The position numbers and the translations under genes are program-made. DNA of 64,000 nt, taken from the NCBI GenBank assembly GCA_963837805.1, contig CAWIOU010000029.1, positions 195,396 to 259,395 of the forward strand, written 5' to 3'. Below, piece by piece: positions 19,062-28,449 of the stretch. Under the pieces are notes generated by a model that saw nothing but the letters and a program-made list of their open reading frames with translations, had not been told where the DNA came from and did not search any database. Source of the stretch: Bog-756 sp963837805 (GTDB lineage: Bacteria; Actinomycetota; Acidimicrobiia; Acidimicrobiales; RAAP-2). Every line of letters starts with the position of its first letter. Position 1 is the first letter of the stretch.

Positions 19062-20856
19062 TCAGTTGAGGTGACTCAACGGCCGCCCGAAGTAGAACCC
19101 CTGGCAAAGGTCGCTGCCCAGCCCGGCGATCACCTCGTGCTGTTCCAGGGTCTCAATTCCCTCGCTGACCACGGTGAGATCGAGGAGATGGGCCAACTCG
19201 ATCGTCTTGGACACGATGGCCTGACTCGATTGATCCCGGGCGACGTCCTTGATGAAGCTCTGGTCGATCTTGACGATGTCCACCGGAAACTGCTTGAGAT
19301 AGCTGAGTGACGAGTACCCGGTCCCGAAGTCGTCGAGGGCAAGGAGAAGGCCCAACTCCTTCAACTCGTTGAGGACGATGTGGGCACGCTGGGTGTCGCG
19401 GACAAGCGCCCCTTCGGTGATCTCCAGCGTCAGGAGAGAGGGGTCGGTTTCGGTGTCCGACAGGATGGTGGCCACCATGGCGACGAAGTCGGGTGCCATC
19501 AATTGATGGGCGGACACATTGACGAAGACCATGAATTCGTCGTCGGAGTGACTGCTGCACTGTCGGTCGATACAGGCCTGCTCCAGCACCCATCGCCCGA
19601 TCTCGGTGATCAGACCTGCATGCTCGGCGAGCGGGATCATCGTGGCCGGCGGGATCGACCCACGGACGGGATGATCCCACCGCAGCAGTGCCTCCATCCC
19701 CTTCAGGTGTTCGCTGTCGGTGTGGACGATCGGCTGATAGGCGATTCGCAGCTCTCCCCGCTCCTCGGCCTTGCCGAGGGCGATGCGCAGGTCCATGGAG
19801 TCCTCAGCCAGGCGGTTGGCGCGTAGATCGATGATTTGATGATTGGCGCCGCCCCTGTATTTGACCTGTTGCATGGCGATCTCCGCCGCATGGAGAAGCT
19901 GTTCGGGGTCGTGGTTGGTCTGACCGGCAAAGGCGATGCCGACGCTGGCCGATGTGCCCAAGCCGATGCCGGCGACGTCGAACGGCGACCCCAGCGCGTC
20001 GACGATGCGGGAGGCGACGATTTCGACCTGCTCGCTGTGATCCAGTTCCTCACACAAGATGACGAACTCGTCGCCGGACAGACGAGCGACGGTATCGGCG
20101 GGCCGGAGGACGCTCACGATCCGTTCGGCCGCGGCGACCAGGAGCTCGTCGCCCACCCGGTGGCCGTGGGCGTTGTTCACATCCTTGAATCGGTCGAGAT
20201 CGATGAACAGGGCGGCGACGAGCTTTTTGGAGCGACCGCTGCGCACGATGGCATGTTCGATCCGTTCGAGGAGCAGGATGCGGTTGGGCAATCCGGTCAG
20301 GGAGTCGTGAACCGATCGCTGGTGGGAGCGGTTGGAAAACTCCTCAAGATCGGCTCTCACCTCGGCGTTCACCAGATACGCGGCGGTCACATTGGCTAGC
20401 GTCTGGGCGGCGTCGGTATCGCCGATGCTCAGCGGACCCGGCGAATCCCGATACAGGTCGAGGGCTCCGAGACAACCGGGACCCTGCCGCAACGGGAAGG
20501 TGAACACCGCCGCCAGCCCGCCCTCGACGGCCTTGGACCCAAAGGCGCCGAACCGCTCCTCGTTGAGGAGATCGGGTACGAAGATCGGCTCTCCGCTGCG
20601 GAACGAGGCGAGGCAGGGCCCATCGCCGAGCTCGGTCTGCCACTCCTCGAATTGCAGGGCCGAGGAATTCGACGCGGCGACATACCGGGGCACCAACGCC
20701 GGTCCGATCAGGGTCACCCCCGCCCCGGTCATCGGGAGGACATCCACGACCCGCTGGACCAGATGCTCGATGATCGCCTGAATCGGAAAGTCGGTCAGCA
20801 TGGTGCGCGGCGAACTCACTCACCACGCTCGAGAACAAGCGCTCGTTCGCCGTCAT
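19062..20856 (-). CDS. GAF-GGDEF-EAL cyclic-di-GMP protein (frameshift near N-terminus)
   Basis: Cytoplasmic signalling protein of about 597 residues. The N-terminal GAF sensor (DVLPMTGAGVTLIGP onward, to about residue 160) is followed by a diguanylate cyclase domain with RLSGDEFVIL (an accepted SGDEF variant) and an EAL phosphodiesterase domain with GMEALLRW and LDDFGTGYSSL intact. Both synthetic and hydrolytic activities are therefore possible. The start is probably ATG 20856, MTANERLFSSVVSEFA. This joins RTMLTDFPIQAIIEHL only if one C is removed near 20813; the downstream frame is open from 20819. No membrane segment is seen. It stands alone and no target gene is evident. Confidence 0.85.
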
Positions 20857-21573
20857 GGTCGGGGACCTCTCGTGCAGTTCAGACTGGTCCAGCGCGGATC
20901 GGTAGCCACAGGCCGCGCCCCCGTTCCTCACCGACCCTGCATGTCGAAGGTCAATTCGGACCCTACCCCCATTCGCCCCGAAAGTCATCCGGCAATTCGT
21001 GGGGCACCGGACCCCTGCCGGAGTCAAGGCCCGACCGGTCGTCGGGAACCCTTGACCCGCCTTGGGTCGCCAGCTCGGTTATCCCTATCGGAGAACCCTC
21101 AAATAGTGCCCGATCCCGCGTTCCTCCTTCGGTGCGTTTCCGCAGCCACAGGGTCTTTCGGAGAAAACCCGGGGCGACTGAACAGCGGGGGTCCCAGGTT
21201 CGTATTCACCCGTGATGAGGTCCGCCCCCCGCTCCAGGGAGATCCAGAGCCCCGGCTCGCGGTAGTTCAGGTGACGCGTCGATCCACAAAGTTGCCCCAT
21301 GTGAAGGCCAAGGAGTGGGATCGCCGGAACGACGCCACGGCCAAGAGGCGGCGGCTCCTGGCCGCGGAGGCGCAGCCTGATGAAGACGAGAGGGAAGAAG
21401 AGGATCCTCGTCGGAGACGTCGGCGAGGGTAGGGGACCCGGCGCCGAGGAGCGGGACCGACGGGCCCCGCATGGGGACCCGAATTGACAGAATTCCCTGC
21501 ACTGGCCACAATTTTCTGTGTCGACGCAGAAAAGGGTCAGGGCGTCCCGAATACGAAACTCCAAGGTGATGAG
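20857..21573. other. 717-bp intergenic region with no convincing gene
   Basis: No open frame here has a credible domain, ribosome site or codon pattern. A 43-codon frame from GTG 21301 encodes an arginine/glutamate-rich peptide and is probably chance. The right end (21480-21573) is less GC-rich and holds the promoter of the esterase gene. Confidence 0.5.
21484..21512 (+). promoter_or_regulatory. Sigma-70-like promoter for the esterase gene
   Basis: A perfect -35 box TTGACA at 21484-21489 is followed after exactly 17 bases by CACAAT at 21507-21512. This lies about 60 bases before ATG 21574 in an AT-richer stretch. Confidence 0.5.
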
Positions 21574-22500
21574 ATGAACCACGAGGGTGTTCTTGACCCC
21601 TGGGTCGCCGAGTGGCTGGCAGCCAACCCCGAACGGTCTACGCCATTCGAGGATCTGGATCCGATCATCCTCGAACTGGCCCGCGGACCTGTCGGATTTC
21701 CACCGACCCGGGAGATCGCCCACATCACCGACGAGCAGGTGGGAGACGTCCCGGTCCGTATCTACCAGGGCGATGACGAGCCGACGGGGTTGGTCGTCTA
21801 CTTCCACGGAGGCGGTTTCGTCATCGGGAGCATCGGGCTCATGGACAACGTCGCCCGAGAGTTGGCCCACAGCTCGGGCGCGGTTGTGGTGTCGGTGGGC
21901 TACCGGCTGGCTCCCGAGGATCCCTATCCTGCCGGACTGGACGACTGTGAATCCGTCACGGGCTGGGCGCTGGCCAACAGTGGACGGTTCGGGCTGACAC
22001 CCTCGTCCGTCGCGGTGGCCGGAGAGAGCGCCGGGGGCAACCTGGCCGCGGCGGTATCCCTCCGGTTGCGCGACGCCGGAGAACCGCTGCCGGCAGGACA
22101 GGTGCTGATGTATCCGGGCGTCGCCGGGAGGTTGACCCATCCGTCGGCGGTGGAGTTCGACGGGCTCATCATCAGCCGCACCGCCGGAGACAACTACTGG
22201 GCGGCGTACTCCGGCGGTCGAGACCTGGACGACGACCCCTACGCTGCCCCGCTCACGGCTGCGTCACTGAAGGGACTGCCTCCTGCTCTGGTCATTCTGG
22301 GCGGCTGTGACATGCTCCGGGACGAGGGGCGGGCCTATGCCGATCGACTTCGTGAGGACGGCATCGACGTCGACCAGGTCTGCTATCCGGGACAACCTCA
22401 TGGCTTCATCAACTTCGACTTCCCGGCCGCCGCTCTCGCCCACGAGCACATCGGCGGCTGGCTCAGGAAGAGGTTCGCCTCGCCGACGACGCCAGGTTGA
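21574..22500 (+). CDS. Alpha/beta hydrolase, hormone-sensitive-lipase family esterase
   Basis: Cytoplasmic carboxylesterase of 308 residues. The oxyanion motif is YFHGGGFVIGS near residue 80, the nucleophile Ser is in VAGESAGGN near 150, the Asp in GGCDMLRDEG near 250 and the His in GQPHGFINF near 275. The triad and HGGG box define the HSL group. ATG 21574 follows AAGGTGAT at normal spacing. The enoyl-CoA hydratase-like gene lies 65 bases downstream in the same direction. It likely acts on short acyl esters; the natural substrate is unknown. Confidence 0.9.
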   Translation: MNHEGVLDPWVAEWLAANPERSTPFEDLDPIILELARGPVGFPPTREIAHITDEQVGDVPVRIYQGDDEPTGLVVYFHGGGFVIGSIGLMDNVARELAHSSGAVVVSVGYRLAPEDPYPAGLDDCESVTGWALANSGRFGLTPSSVAVAGESAGGNLAAAVSLRLRDAGEPLPAGQVLMYPGVAGRLTHPSAVEFDGLIISRTAGDNYWAAYSGGRDLDDDPYAAPLTAASLKGLPPALVILGGCDMLRDEGRAYADRLREDGIDVDQVCYPGQPHGFINFDFPAAALAHEHIGGWLRKRFASPTTPG

Positions 22501-22565
22501 GCCCGGCAGGGATGGTCGAGCGGCGGGCAGGGTGGTCTACGGCATCGTCTATTATCGTGAGGCGG

Positions 22566-23339
22566 ATGGACGATTCCCTCGGCTCGCCGGCCCTGCGGTT
22601 GGAGCGAGAGGGGGCGATCGCCTGGTGCATCATCGACCGACCCTCGGCGCGGAATGCGCTGACGCCGGCCATGTACTACGGCATCAAGCAGGCTGTCCGA
22701 CTCGTCAATACCGACAACGACCTGGCCGCTCTGATCATCACCGGGGTCGGTGACGTGTTCGCCCCCGGCGGCGACCTGGGAGGCAGGGCCGAGGACGGTG
22801 AGTCCGTGCCCGAAGCGGTGGGGATGGACGTCCTCCCGTTCCTGGCCATCCGGGACAGTCGGGCTCCGGTGATTGCCGCCGTCAACGGGATCTGTCAGGC
22901 CGGAGGCCTTCTCATCGCCATGATGGCTGACATCGCCGTGGCCAGTGAACGGGCGACCTTCCGGGTGCCCGAGCTCTTGCGGGGCATCCCCGACGCGCTG
23001 TTCGCCGCGGCACTGCCTGCCCACTGCGGTGTGGCCGTGGCCAGGGACCTACTGCTCTCGGCGCGGGTCTTCGATGCCGCAGAGGCCAAGCGCCTCGGGG
23101 TGATCTCCCGGGTCGTCGCCCACGAACAGTTGCGCACGGCGGCCACGGACGCCGTCCGAGAGGTCCTCCTGACCGGACCGTCTGCCCGCGCTCACGTCAA
23201 GCGCATGCTCAACGAGCGATACGGCCTGATCGATCAGCAGACCATGTCCTGGTCCCTCGAGGAATCCGACGAACCCCGTGAGGGAATGCGTGCCTTCATG
23301 GAGAAGCGACCGCCCAGGTGGGCGTTGCCCGAGACCTGA
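22566..23339 (+). CDS. Enoyl-CoA hydratase/isomerase family protein
   Basis: Crotonase-fold protein of 257 residues. The oxyanion-hole segments are GDVFAPGGDLGGRAE near residue 65 and AVNGICQAGGLLIAMM near 110, and the body is FRVPELLRGIPDAL. The usual catalytic Glu of true hydratases (the GGG-CEL type region) is replaced by GGLLIAM, and the second Glu position is in VPELL, so the exact reaction could be isomerase or hydrolase rather than hydration. ATG 22566 follows GTGAGGCGG closely. It may share the esterase promoter. Confidence 0.85.
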   Translation: MDDSLGSPALRLEREGAIAWCIIDRPSARNALTPAMYYGIKQAVRLVNTDNDLAALIITGVGDVFAPGGDLGGRAEDGESVPEAVGMDVLPFLAIRDSRAPVIAAVNGICQAGGLLIAMMADIAVASERATFRVPELLRGIPDALFAAALPAHCGVAVARDLLLSARVFDAAEAKRLGVISRVVAHEQLRTAATDAVREVLLTGPSARAHVKRMLNERYGLIDQQTMSWSLEESDEPREGMRAFMEKRPPRWALPET

Positions 23340-23470
23340 TCGTTGGATCAGGGCCTGGATCCCTGGGAGAGAATCGATGGAGCGTCGGCCTGGATCCCGT
23401 CGCGCCAGTGAGTGTTGGGGTTTAGATACGTCACCTCTCATTCGGGGCGCCTTCTGCCTCGATGGAGAGC

Positions 23471-23513
23471 AATGGAAAGGCCCCGGCGAGATTCTCCCCG
23501 GGGCCTTTCCATT
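23471..23513. terminator. Bidirectional stem-loop terminator
   Basis: A perfect 16-base inverted repeat (AATGGAAAGGCCCCGG and its complement) with an 11-base loop lies between two convergent genes. It is 130 bases after the hydratase stop and 23 bases after the small secreted gene's stop. There is no strong T-run on either side. Confidence 0.7.
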
Positions 23514-23535
23514 CTCAACTGAATTGTGAGGGACG

Positions 23536-24112
23536 TCAGAGGGTGAAGCTTCCCTTGTTGTACAGGTAGATTTTCAGCGTTGCGCCCGAACCCGTCTCAT
23601 AGACTGCAGTCGGCTCCCTTGGCCGCTCCGCCGACCATGCCCAATGCCGTCGTCGTGTAGGTCTTCTTGTTGATTACTTCACTTTTCACGACGGTACCCG
23701 TGTAGGTCACATAGGCGCAAGTTTTTGTGTTGGCGTTCCGGCATGGGTCGCCGCGGAGTCAGATGTGGGGATTGACTTGGTCACGGCTGTTTCCTTGATG
23801 GCCAAAACGGCATGCTTGCCGCTCGCCTTCCAGTGACTTGAACTGCGACCGTCCCCGATGACTTCGGGACCGACCCTATGGAGGTCTCCACGCCGGTAGC
23901 CGGCGGCTTGCCCGCATCAGCTGTGACCGCGGCGGTGCCGGTGCACCCGGACTCGGTCTGGCTTGCCTCGGTCCCCACCAACTTCGTGCACGTCAGCTTG
24001 AGTGGTGTGGCTGCGCCTGCGCACGCCTCCAAAACCCGCCACCGTGGCCAAGCGAGGCCGAACCGACAAGCGCGGCACAGACCATCAGTCGCACAGGTAG
24101 ATGACGTTTCAT
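23536..24112 (-). pseudogene. Small secreted protein, multiply frameshifted
   Basis: ATG 24112, with a good AAGGGGGA ribosome site, begins a signal peptide (MKRHLPVRLMVCAALVGSAS). The mature part is spread over all frames: CAGAATPLKLTCTKLVG through SSGTVAVQVT, then WKASGKHAVLAIKETAVT, then CAYVTYTGTVVKSEVINKK through AAKGADCS, then YETGSGATLKIYLYNKG and a stop at 23536. At least four shifts (three apparent one-base losses, one gain) are needed. The protein would be about 190 residues with four or more cysteines. I do not recognise the family. This differs from the single insertions elsewhere and may be real decay. Confidence 0.6.
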
Positions 24113-24263
24113 TAAAGTCCCCCTTTTGGGAAATTGGATCGGCGGAGCCGTTCGACTCCGCCTCTTCGTCTCTTGTTGAAAAGGAGAGCCCGCCTGTACA
24201 GGAGACCCCCCCTCTCACAGGTGACTCCAGTACGTGCCCCACGTGGCAACCCCGTCTAGAGGC

Positions 24264-24291
24264 ATGTTACCGATTTTGACTTCAATGTCAA
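24264..24291 (-). promoter_or_regulatory. Candidate promoter of the small secreted gene
   Basis: On the minus strand a perfect TTGACA (24286-24291) is followed after 16 bases by TAACAT (24264-24269). The -35 also forms one arm of a TTGAC/GTCAA inverted repeat. The -10 is about 150 bases before ATG 24112. The leader contains a GGCGGAG/CTCCGCC hairpin at 24141-24162. Confidence 0.4.
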
Positions 24292-24383
24292 TAGTAAGGC
24301 TCTCTTCTCCGGAGAGGGTCGCTACCACAGCGATGGACGTTGCCGGGCCGTACCAAAAGCCGACCGACCCCCGAGGGGGCGGC

Positions 24384-24893
24384 TCAGGGCAGGAAGTCCC
24401 CGATGCCCTGCCTGAGGGTGGCGATGATCCGTTTGAGGTCCTCGGCGTCCGGCCCGCTCAGTCCGCCGAGTCCGAAGGCGACGCCGTTCACCGCCGCCGT
24501 GGCCTCGGTGGCCAGGCGCCGGCCTTCCTCGGTGATCTCGGCCAGGGTCGTCCGGCCATCGGTGGGGTGGGGACGTCGGCGGACCAGCCCCTGGTTCTCG
24601 AGCCGGTCGATGATGTTGGTGACGCTTGCCGGGTGGATCATGAGACGTTGTCCCATGATCCCGAGCGGCAGGGTGCCCCGGCGACTGAACAGGAGGAGGA
24701 CCAGACCCTCGTAGCGGGCGAAGGTGAGACCGAACGGGCGGAGCGCTCCATCGACGGCTGCCAGCACGATCTGCTGGGCCCTCATGATCGAGGTCGCCGC
24801 GGCCATGGCGTCGGCCACGTCGGCATCCCAACGCTCGGTCCACTGCCTTCGTGCTTCTTCGATCGGATCGAACGGCAGGGACTTGCGGGGCAC
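24384..24893 (-). CDS. MarR-family transcriptional regulator
   Basis: Winged-helix regulator of 169 residues. The N-terminal helices reach FARYEGLVLLLFSRRG, the recognition region is PLGIMGQRLMIHPASVTNII followed by DRLENQGLVRRRPHPTDGR (wing with the conserved Asp-x-Arg), and the dimerisation helices follow. GTG 24893 shares one base with the stop of icmF (TAGTG), so it is translated with the mutase and is the last gene of that operon. By analogy with operon-encoded MarR proteins it probably represses icmF in response to an acyl-CoA or acid. The 28165-28206 palindrome is a candidate site. Confidence 0.88.
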   Translation of the reverse strand: MPRKSLPFDPIEEARRQWTERWDADVADAMAAATSIMRAQQIVLAAVDGALRPFGLTFARYEGLVLLLFSRRGTLPLGIMGQRLMIHPASVTNIIDRLENQGLVRRRPHPTDGRTTLAEITEEGRRLATEATAAVNGVAFGLGGLSGPDAEDLKRIIATLRQGIGDFLP

Positions 24894-27800
24894 TACACGT
24901 TCCGGCGGTAGGACCCGCCCACCTCGAACAGACAGCCGGTGATCTCCCCGAGCGTGGCGTGGCGGACCGTGGTCATCAACTCGGCAAAGATGTTTCCGCC
25001 GCTCAGGGCCACCCGCCGCAGTTCGGTAAGGGCGATGTCGCGGTCGAGCGCATGTCGCTGCTTGAAGTCCCGGACCCGGGCCAGCTGCGCCTGCTTCTCC
25101 TCCTCGGTCGACCGAGCGAGTTCGATCGGCTCTGCCGGCCCTTCCTCTCCCGCCGCGGTGAAGGTGTTCACGCCGACGATGGGCAGCGATCCGTCGTGCT
25201 TCTTGTGCTCATACAACATCGAGTCGTCCTGAATGCGACCGCGCTGGTAGCCGGTCTCCATGGCCCCGAGTACGCCACCTCGCTCGCTGATCCGGTCGAG
25301 CTCGGCCAGCACCGCCTCCTCGAGCAGGTCCGTGAGCTCCTCCACGATGAAGCTTCCCTGGAGTGGATTCTCATTGAAGGCCAACCCCCACTCCTTGGTG
25401 ATGATCATCTGGATGGCCAGTGCCCGCCGGACCGACTCGTCGGTCGGCGTGGTCACCGCTTCGTTGTAGGCGTTGGTGTGGAGACTGTTGGCGTTGTCGT
25501 AGATGGCACACAGGGCTTGGAGCGTCGTGCGGATGTCGTTGAACGCCATCTCCTGGGCGTGGAGGGAACGCCCGGACGTCTGGACGTGGTACTTGAGCTT
25601 CTGCGACTGCTCATTGGCGCCGTAGCGCTCTTTCATGGCGATGGCCCAGATCCGGCGAGCGACGCGTCCGATCACCGTGTACTCGGGATCCATCCCGTTG
25701 GAGAAGAAGAAGGAGAACCTGGGCGCGAAGTCGTCGACGTCCATGCCCCGAGCCAGGTAGGACTCCACGTAGGTGAAGCCGTTGGCCAGGGTGAAGGCCA
25801 GCTGGGTGATCGGGTTCGCCCCGGCTTCGGCGATGTGGTAGCCGGAGATCGACACCGAGTAGAAGTGTCGGACCCGGTGTTCGATGAACCACTCCTGCAT
25901 GTCGGCCATGACGCCGAGGGAGAAATCGGTGGAGAAGATACACGTGTTCTGGCCCTGGTCCTCCTTCAGGATGTCGGCCTGGACCGTGCCTCTGACGGTC
26001 TGGAGTACGTCGGCGGAGGCCGTCGCCGCCTCGTCGGCAGTGGGTGGCCGTCCCTGTTCGTTCTCGAACCGCTCGACGCGCTGGTCGATCGCCGCGTTCA
26101 GAAACATGGCCAGGATGGTGGGTGCCGGGCCGTTGATCGTCATCGACACCGAGGTGGTCGGATCGCAGAGGTCGAATCCGTCGAAGAGCACCTTCATGTC
26201 GTCGATGGAGGCGATCGACACCCCTGAGGTCCCGATCTTGCCGCGGATGTCGGGGCGCTCGTCCGGATCGAAGCCGTACAGGGTCACCGAATCGAAGGCA
26301 GTGGAGAGGCGGGTCGCTGATTGACCGTCGGCGAGGAGGTGGAAGCGCCGATTGGTCCGGAAGGCATCACCCTCCCCGGCGAACATCCGTGCCGGATCTT
26401 CCCCCATCCGTTTGAACGGGAAGACGCCGGCGACGAAGGGGAAGTGACCGGGCAGGTGCTCCGAACGTAGCCATCGCAGCAGCTCACCATGTTCGGTGAT
26501 CCGGGGGAGGGCCACCCGCGGGATGCGACTGCCCGACAGCGATGTGCGCCACAAGGTGGACGAACTGCCATCCCCATCGGACCCGGACTCGTCATCGATC
26601 ACCAGGGAGGGTCGCAGGTCATCCCACTCCTCCAGAAGCCGTGTGCCTTCCGGATCGCGGCCGGCATCGAGCTCGGCGGAGAGATCCTCGAGGGAGGAGA
26701 GGTCGAGCTGCCGATCAGCACCCAGAGCGACCACCGCCCCGATCTGCTGGGCCTGGCGCGCCTCGGCAGCCAGACGCGCCGTGGTCTCGTGGTACCCGCG
26801 GACCGAAGCCGCGATATCGGCCAGATACCGATGCCGATCCGGTGGGACGATGGCCGAGGTGCGGGTGGACACGCGGACCTCGGTGGTGGCGAGCAGCCCC
26901 TCCGAGGCGGCAAGACCCTTGCGGACTAGCTCCGTCTTGAGTCGCTGGAAGAGCGCCGTGGTCCCGTCATCGTTGAACCGCGAGGCGATCGTGCCGAATA
27001 CCGGCGCCGCCTGGTCACTGTCCCGGCCGTCCCGGTGGTCGCGGGACCACTGCCGACTGACCTGCCGAAAGGCATCGTCGGCGCCGCGGCGGTCGAATTT
27101 GTTGATGGCCACGACGTCGGCCAGCTCGAGCATGTCGATCTTCTCGAGCTGCGAGGGGGCACCGTACTCGGGTGTCATCACGTAGAGCGACGTGTCGGCG
27201 ACGTCGATGATGGCAGCGTTGCCCTGGCCGATGCCCGGGGTCTCGGCGATGATCAGGTCGAAGCCGGCGGCGGCACAGCCGGCCAGGACGAGCGGGAAAT
27301 CGGCTCGGCAGCTCGGAGCCCGAGTCCCGTGTGGCCAGCGACCGGAAGAAGACGTTGCCAGCCGCGATCGAATTCATCCGGATGCGATCTCCGAGCAGTG
27401 CACCTCCTCCACGGCGGCGGGTGGGGTCAACGGCCAGCACGGCGATCGAGAGCTTGTCTTCCTGGTCGAGTCGAAATCGACGGATCAGCTCATCGGTCAG
27501 CGAGGACTTTCCGGATCCACCTGTCCCGGTGACCCCCAGCACCGGTACGGAAGATCCCTGGGCCGAGGTCAGTAGTTCTCGGTGGTGGCGTCGTCAAGGG
27601 ATCCTGACTCGATACAGGTGATCCACCGGGCCAGCGCCCGATGGTCGCCGCCACGAAGCCTGTCCAGTGACGGTGGTCCGTCCGCCGTCAGATCGTGGTC
27701 GCACTCCTCGATGAGCAGGTTGATCATGCGCTCGAGTCCGAGTCGCTGTCCGTCCGCGGGCGAGAAGATCCGCTGGACACCGTAGGCCTCGAGCTCCTCG

Positions 27801-28123
27801 ATCTCGGCCTCCACGATGACTCCGCCTCCGCCGCCGTAGACCCGGATGTCCGGACGTCCCTCGTCCCGGAGGCGGTCGACCAGGTACCGGAAGTACTCGA
27901 TGTGGCCGCCCTGATAGGAGCTGACCGCGACTCCCTGGACATCCTCCTCGACGGCGGCCCGGACCACTTCGTCGACCGAGCGGTTGTGCCCGAGGTGGAT
28001 GACCTCGGCCCCCTGCGCCTGCAGCAGCCGCCTCATGATGTTGATGGCGGCGTCGTGCCCGTCGAAGAGACTGGCCGCGGTCACGAACCGGACCGGATGG
28101 TCCGGTCGGTGGAGGTCGCTCAC
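24893..28123 (-). CDS. icmF: Fused isobutyryl-CoA mutase IcmF (two frameshifts)
   Basis: Adenosylcobalamin enzyme that interconverts isobutyryl-CoA and n-butyryl-CoA (some also isovaleryl/pivalyl-CoA), with its own G-protein chaperone. From GTG 28123 it has: a B12-binding domain (SLFDGHDAAINIMRRLLQ, the His being the cobalt ligand), a MeaI-like GTPase with the P-loop GVTGTGGSGKSSL and NKFD, and a mutase barrel with YHVQTSGRSLHAQEMAFND and NENPLQGSF. The order and spacing match IcmF (about 1,075 residues). The frame breaks near 27575-27585 (one base missing) and near 27312-27325 (one extra C, restoring LPSDFPLVLAGCAA). All domains are otherwise intact, so error is more likely than decay. Confidence 0.9.
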
Positions 28124-28164
28124 CGTCGTAGTCGCCAGAACGTACGGGGGGTCATCTGGTCACA

Positions 28165-28206
28165 TTACTACGACGTCGTACTAAAATCACTATGACGTCG
28201 TAGTAA
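28165..28206. promoter_or_regulatory. 42-bp palindromic operator upstream of icmF
   Basis: Perfect 13-base inverted arms (TTACTACGACGTC at 28165-28177 and its complement at 28194-28206) enclose two 12-base palindromes: TACGACGTCGTA at 28169-28180 and TATGACGTCGTA at 28191-28202. Their centres are 22 bases apart, about two helical turns. The site ends 42 bases before the icmF start codon. It has the form of a double operator for a dimeric MarR/TetR regulator. Confidence 0.65.
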
Positions 28207-28260
28207 GGCGAGTTCTGAACCGGCACCACGGCCCCGGACCAGCATCCGAGGGTTCAATTT

Positions 28261-28295
28261 CCCAAATTGGGCAATTTATCGGTCGTAGGCGATAA
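28261..28295. promoter_or_regulatory. Two small palindromes in the icmF leader region
   Basis: CCCAAATTGGG at 28261-28271 is a perfect odd palindrome. TTATCG at 28276-28281 pairs with CGATAA at 28290-28295. Both lie between the SDR stop and the icmF start, in an AT-richer patch. Function unknown; regulator binding is possible. Confidence 0.35.
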
Positions 28296-28358
28296 CTTCG
28301 TTCATTCGAAGGGCGGTCTCAGGATTCGGGACGACTTCGACCGGTCCGGACGCGGTGG

Positions 28359-28388
28359 AATATCGGCTCTAGCCGATAAAAGGGTCAA
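28359..28388 (-). promoter_or_regulatory. Candidate distal icmF promoter with embedded palindrome
   Basis: On the minus strand TTGACC (28383-28388) is followed after 18 bases by GATATT (28359-28364). A near-perfect palindrome, TATCGGCT/AGCCGATA with a 2-base centre (28361-28378), covers the -10 and most of the spacer. The start of icmF is about 240 bases downstream. Confidence 0.35.
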
Positions 28389-28449
28389 ATCGAGAAAAGA
28401 GACGTGCCCTCAGGTCCGGGCCGACGGCTGCCACCCGGAAGCACCGACG

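Noticed and set aside
21301..21432. 43-codon GTG-started frame encoding an Arg/Glu-rich peptide
   Set aside because: No ribosome site or recognisable family; composition is what GC-rich non-coding DNA often gives.
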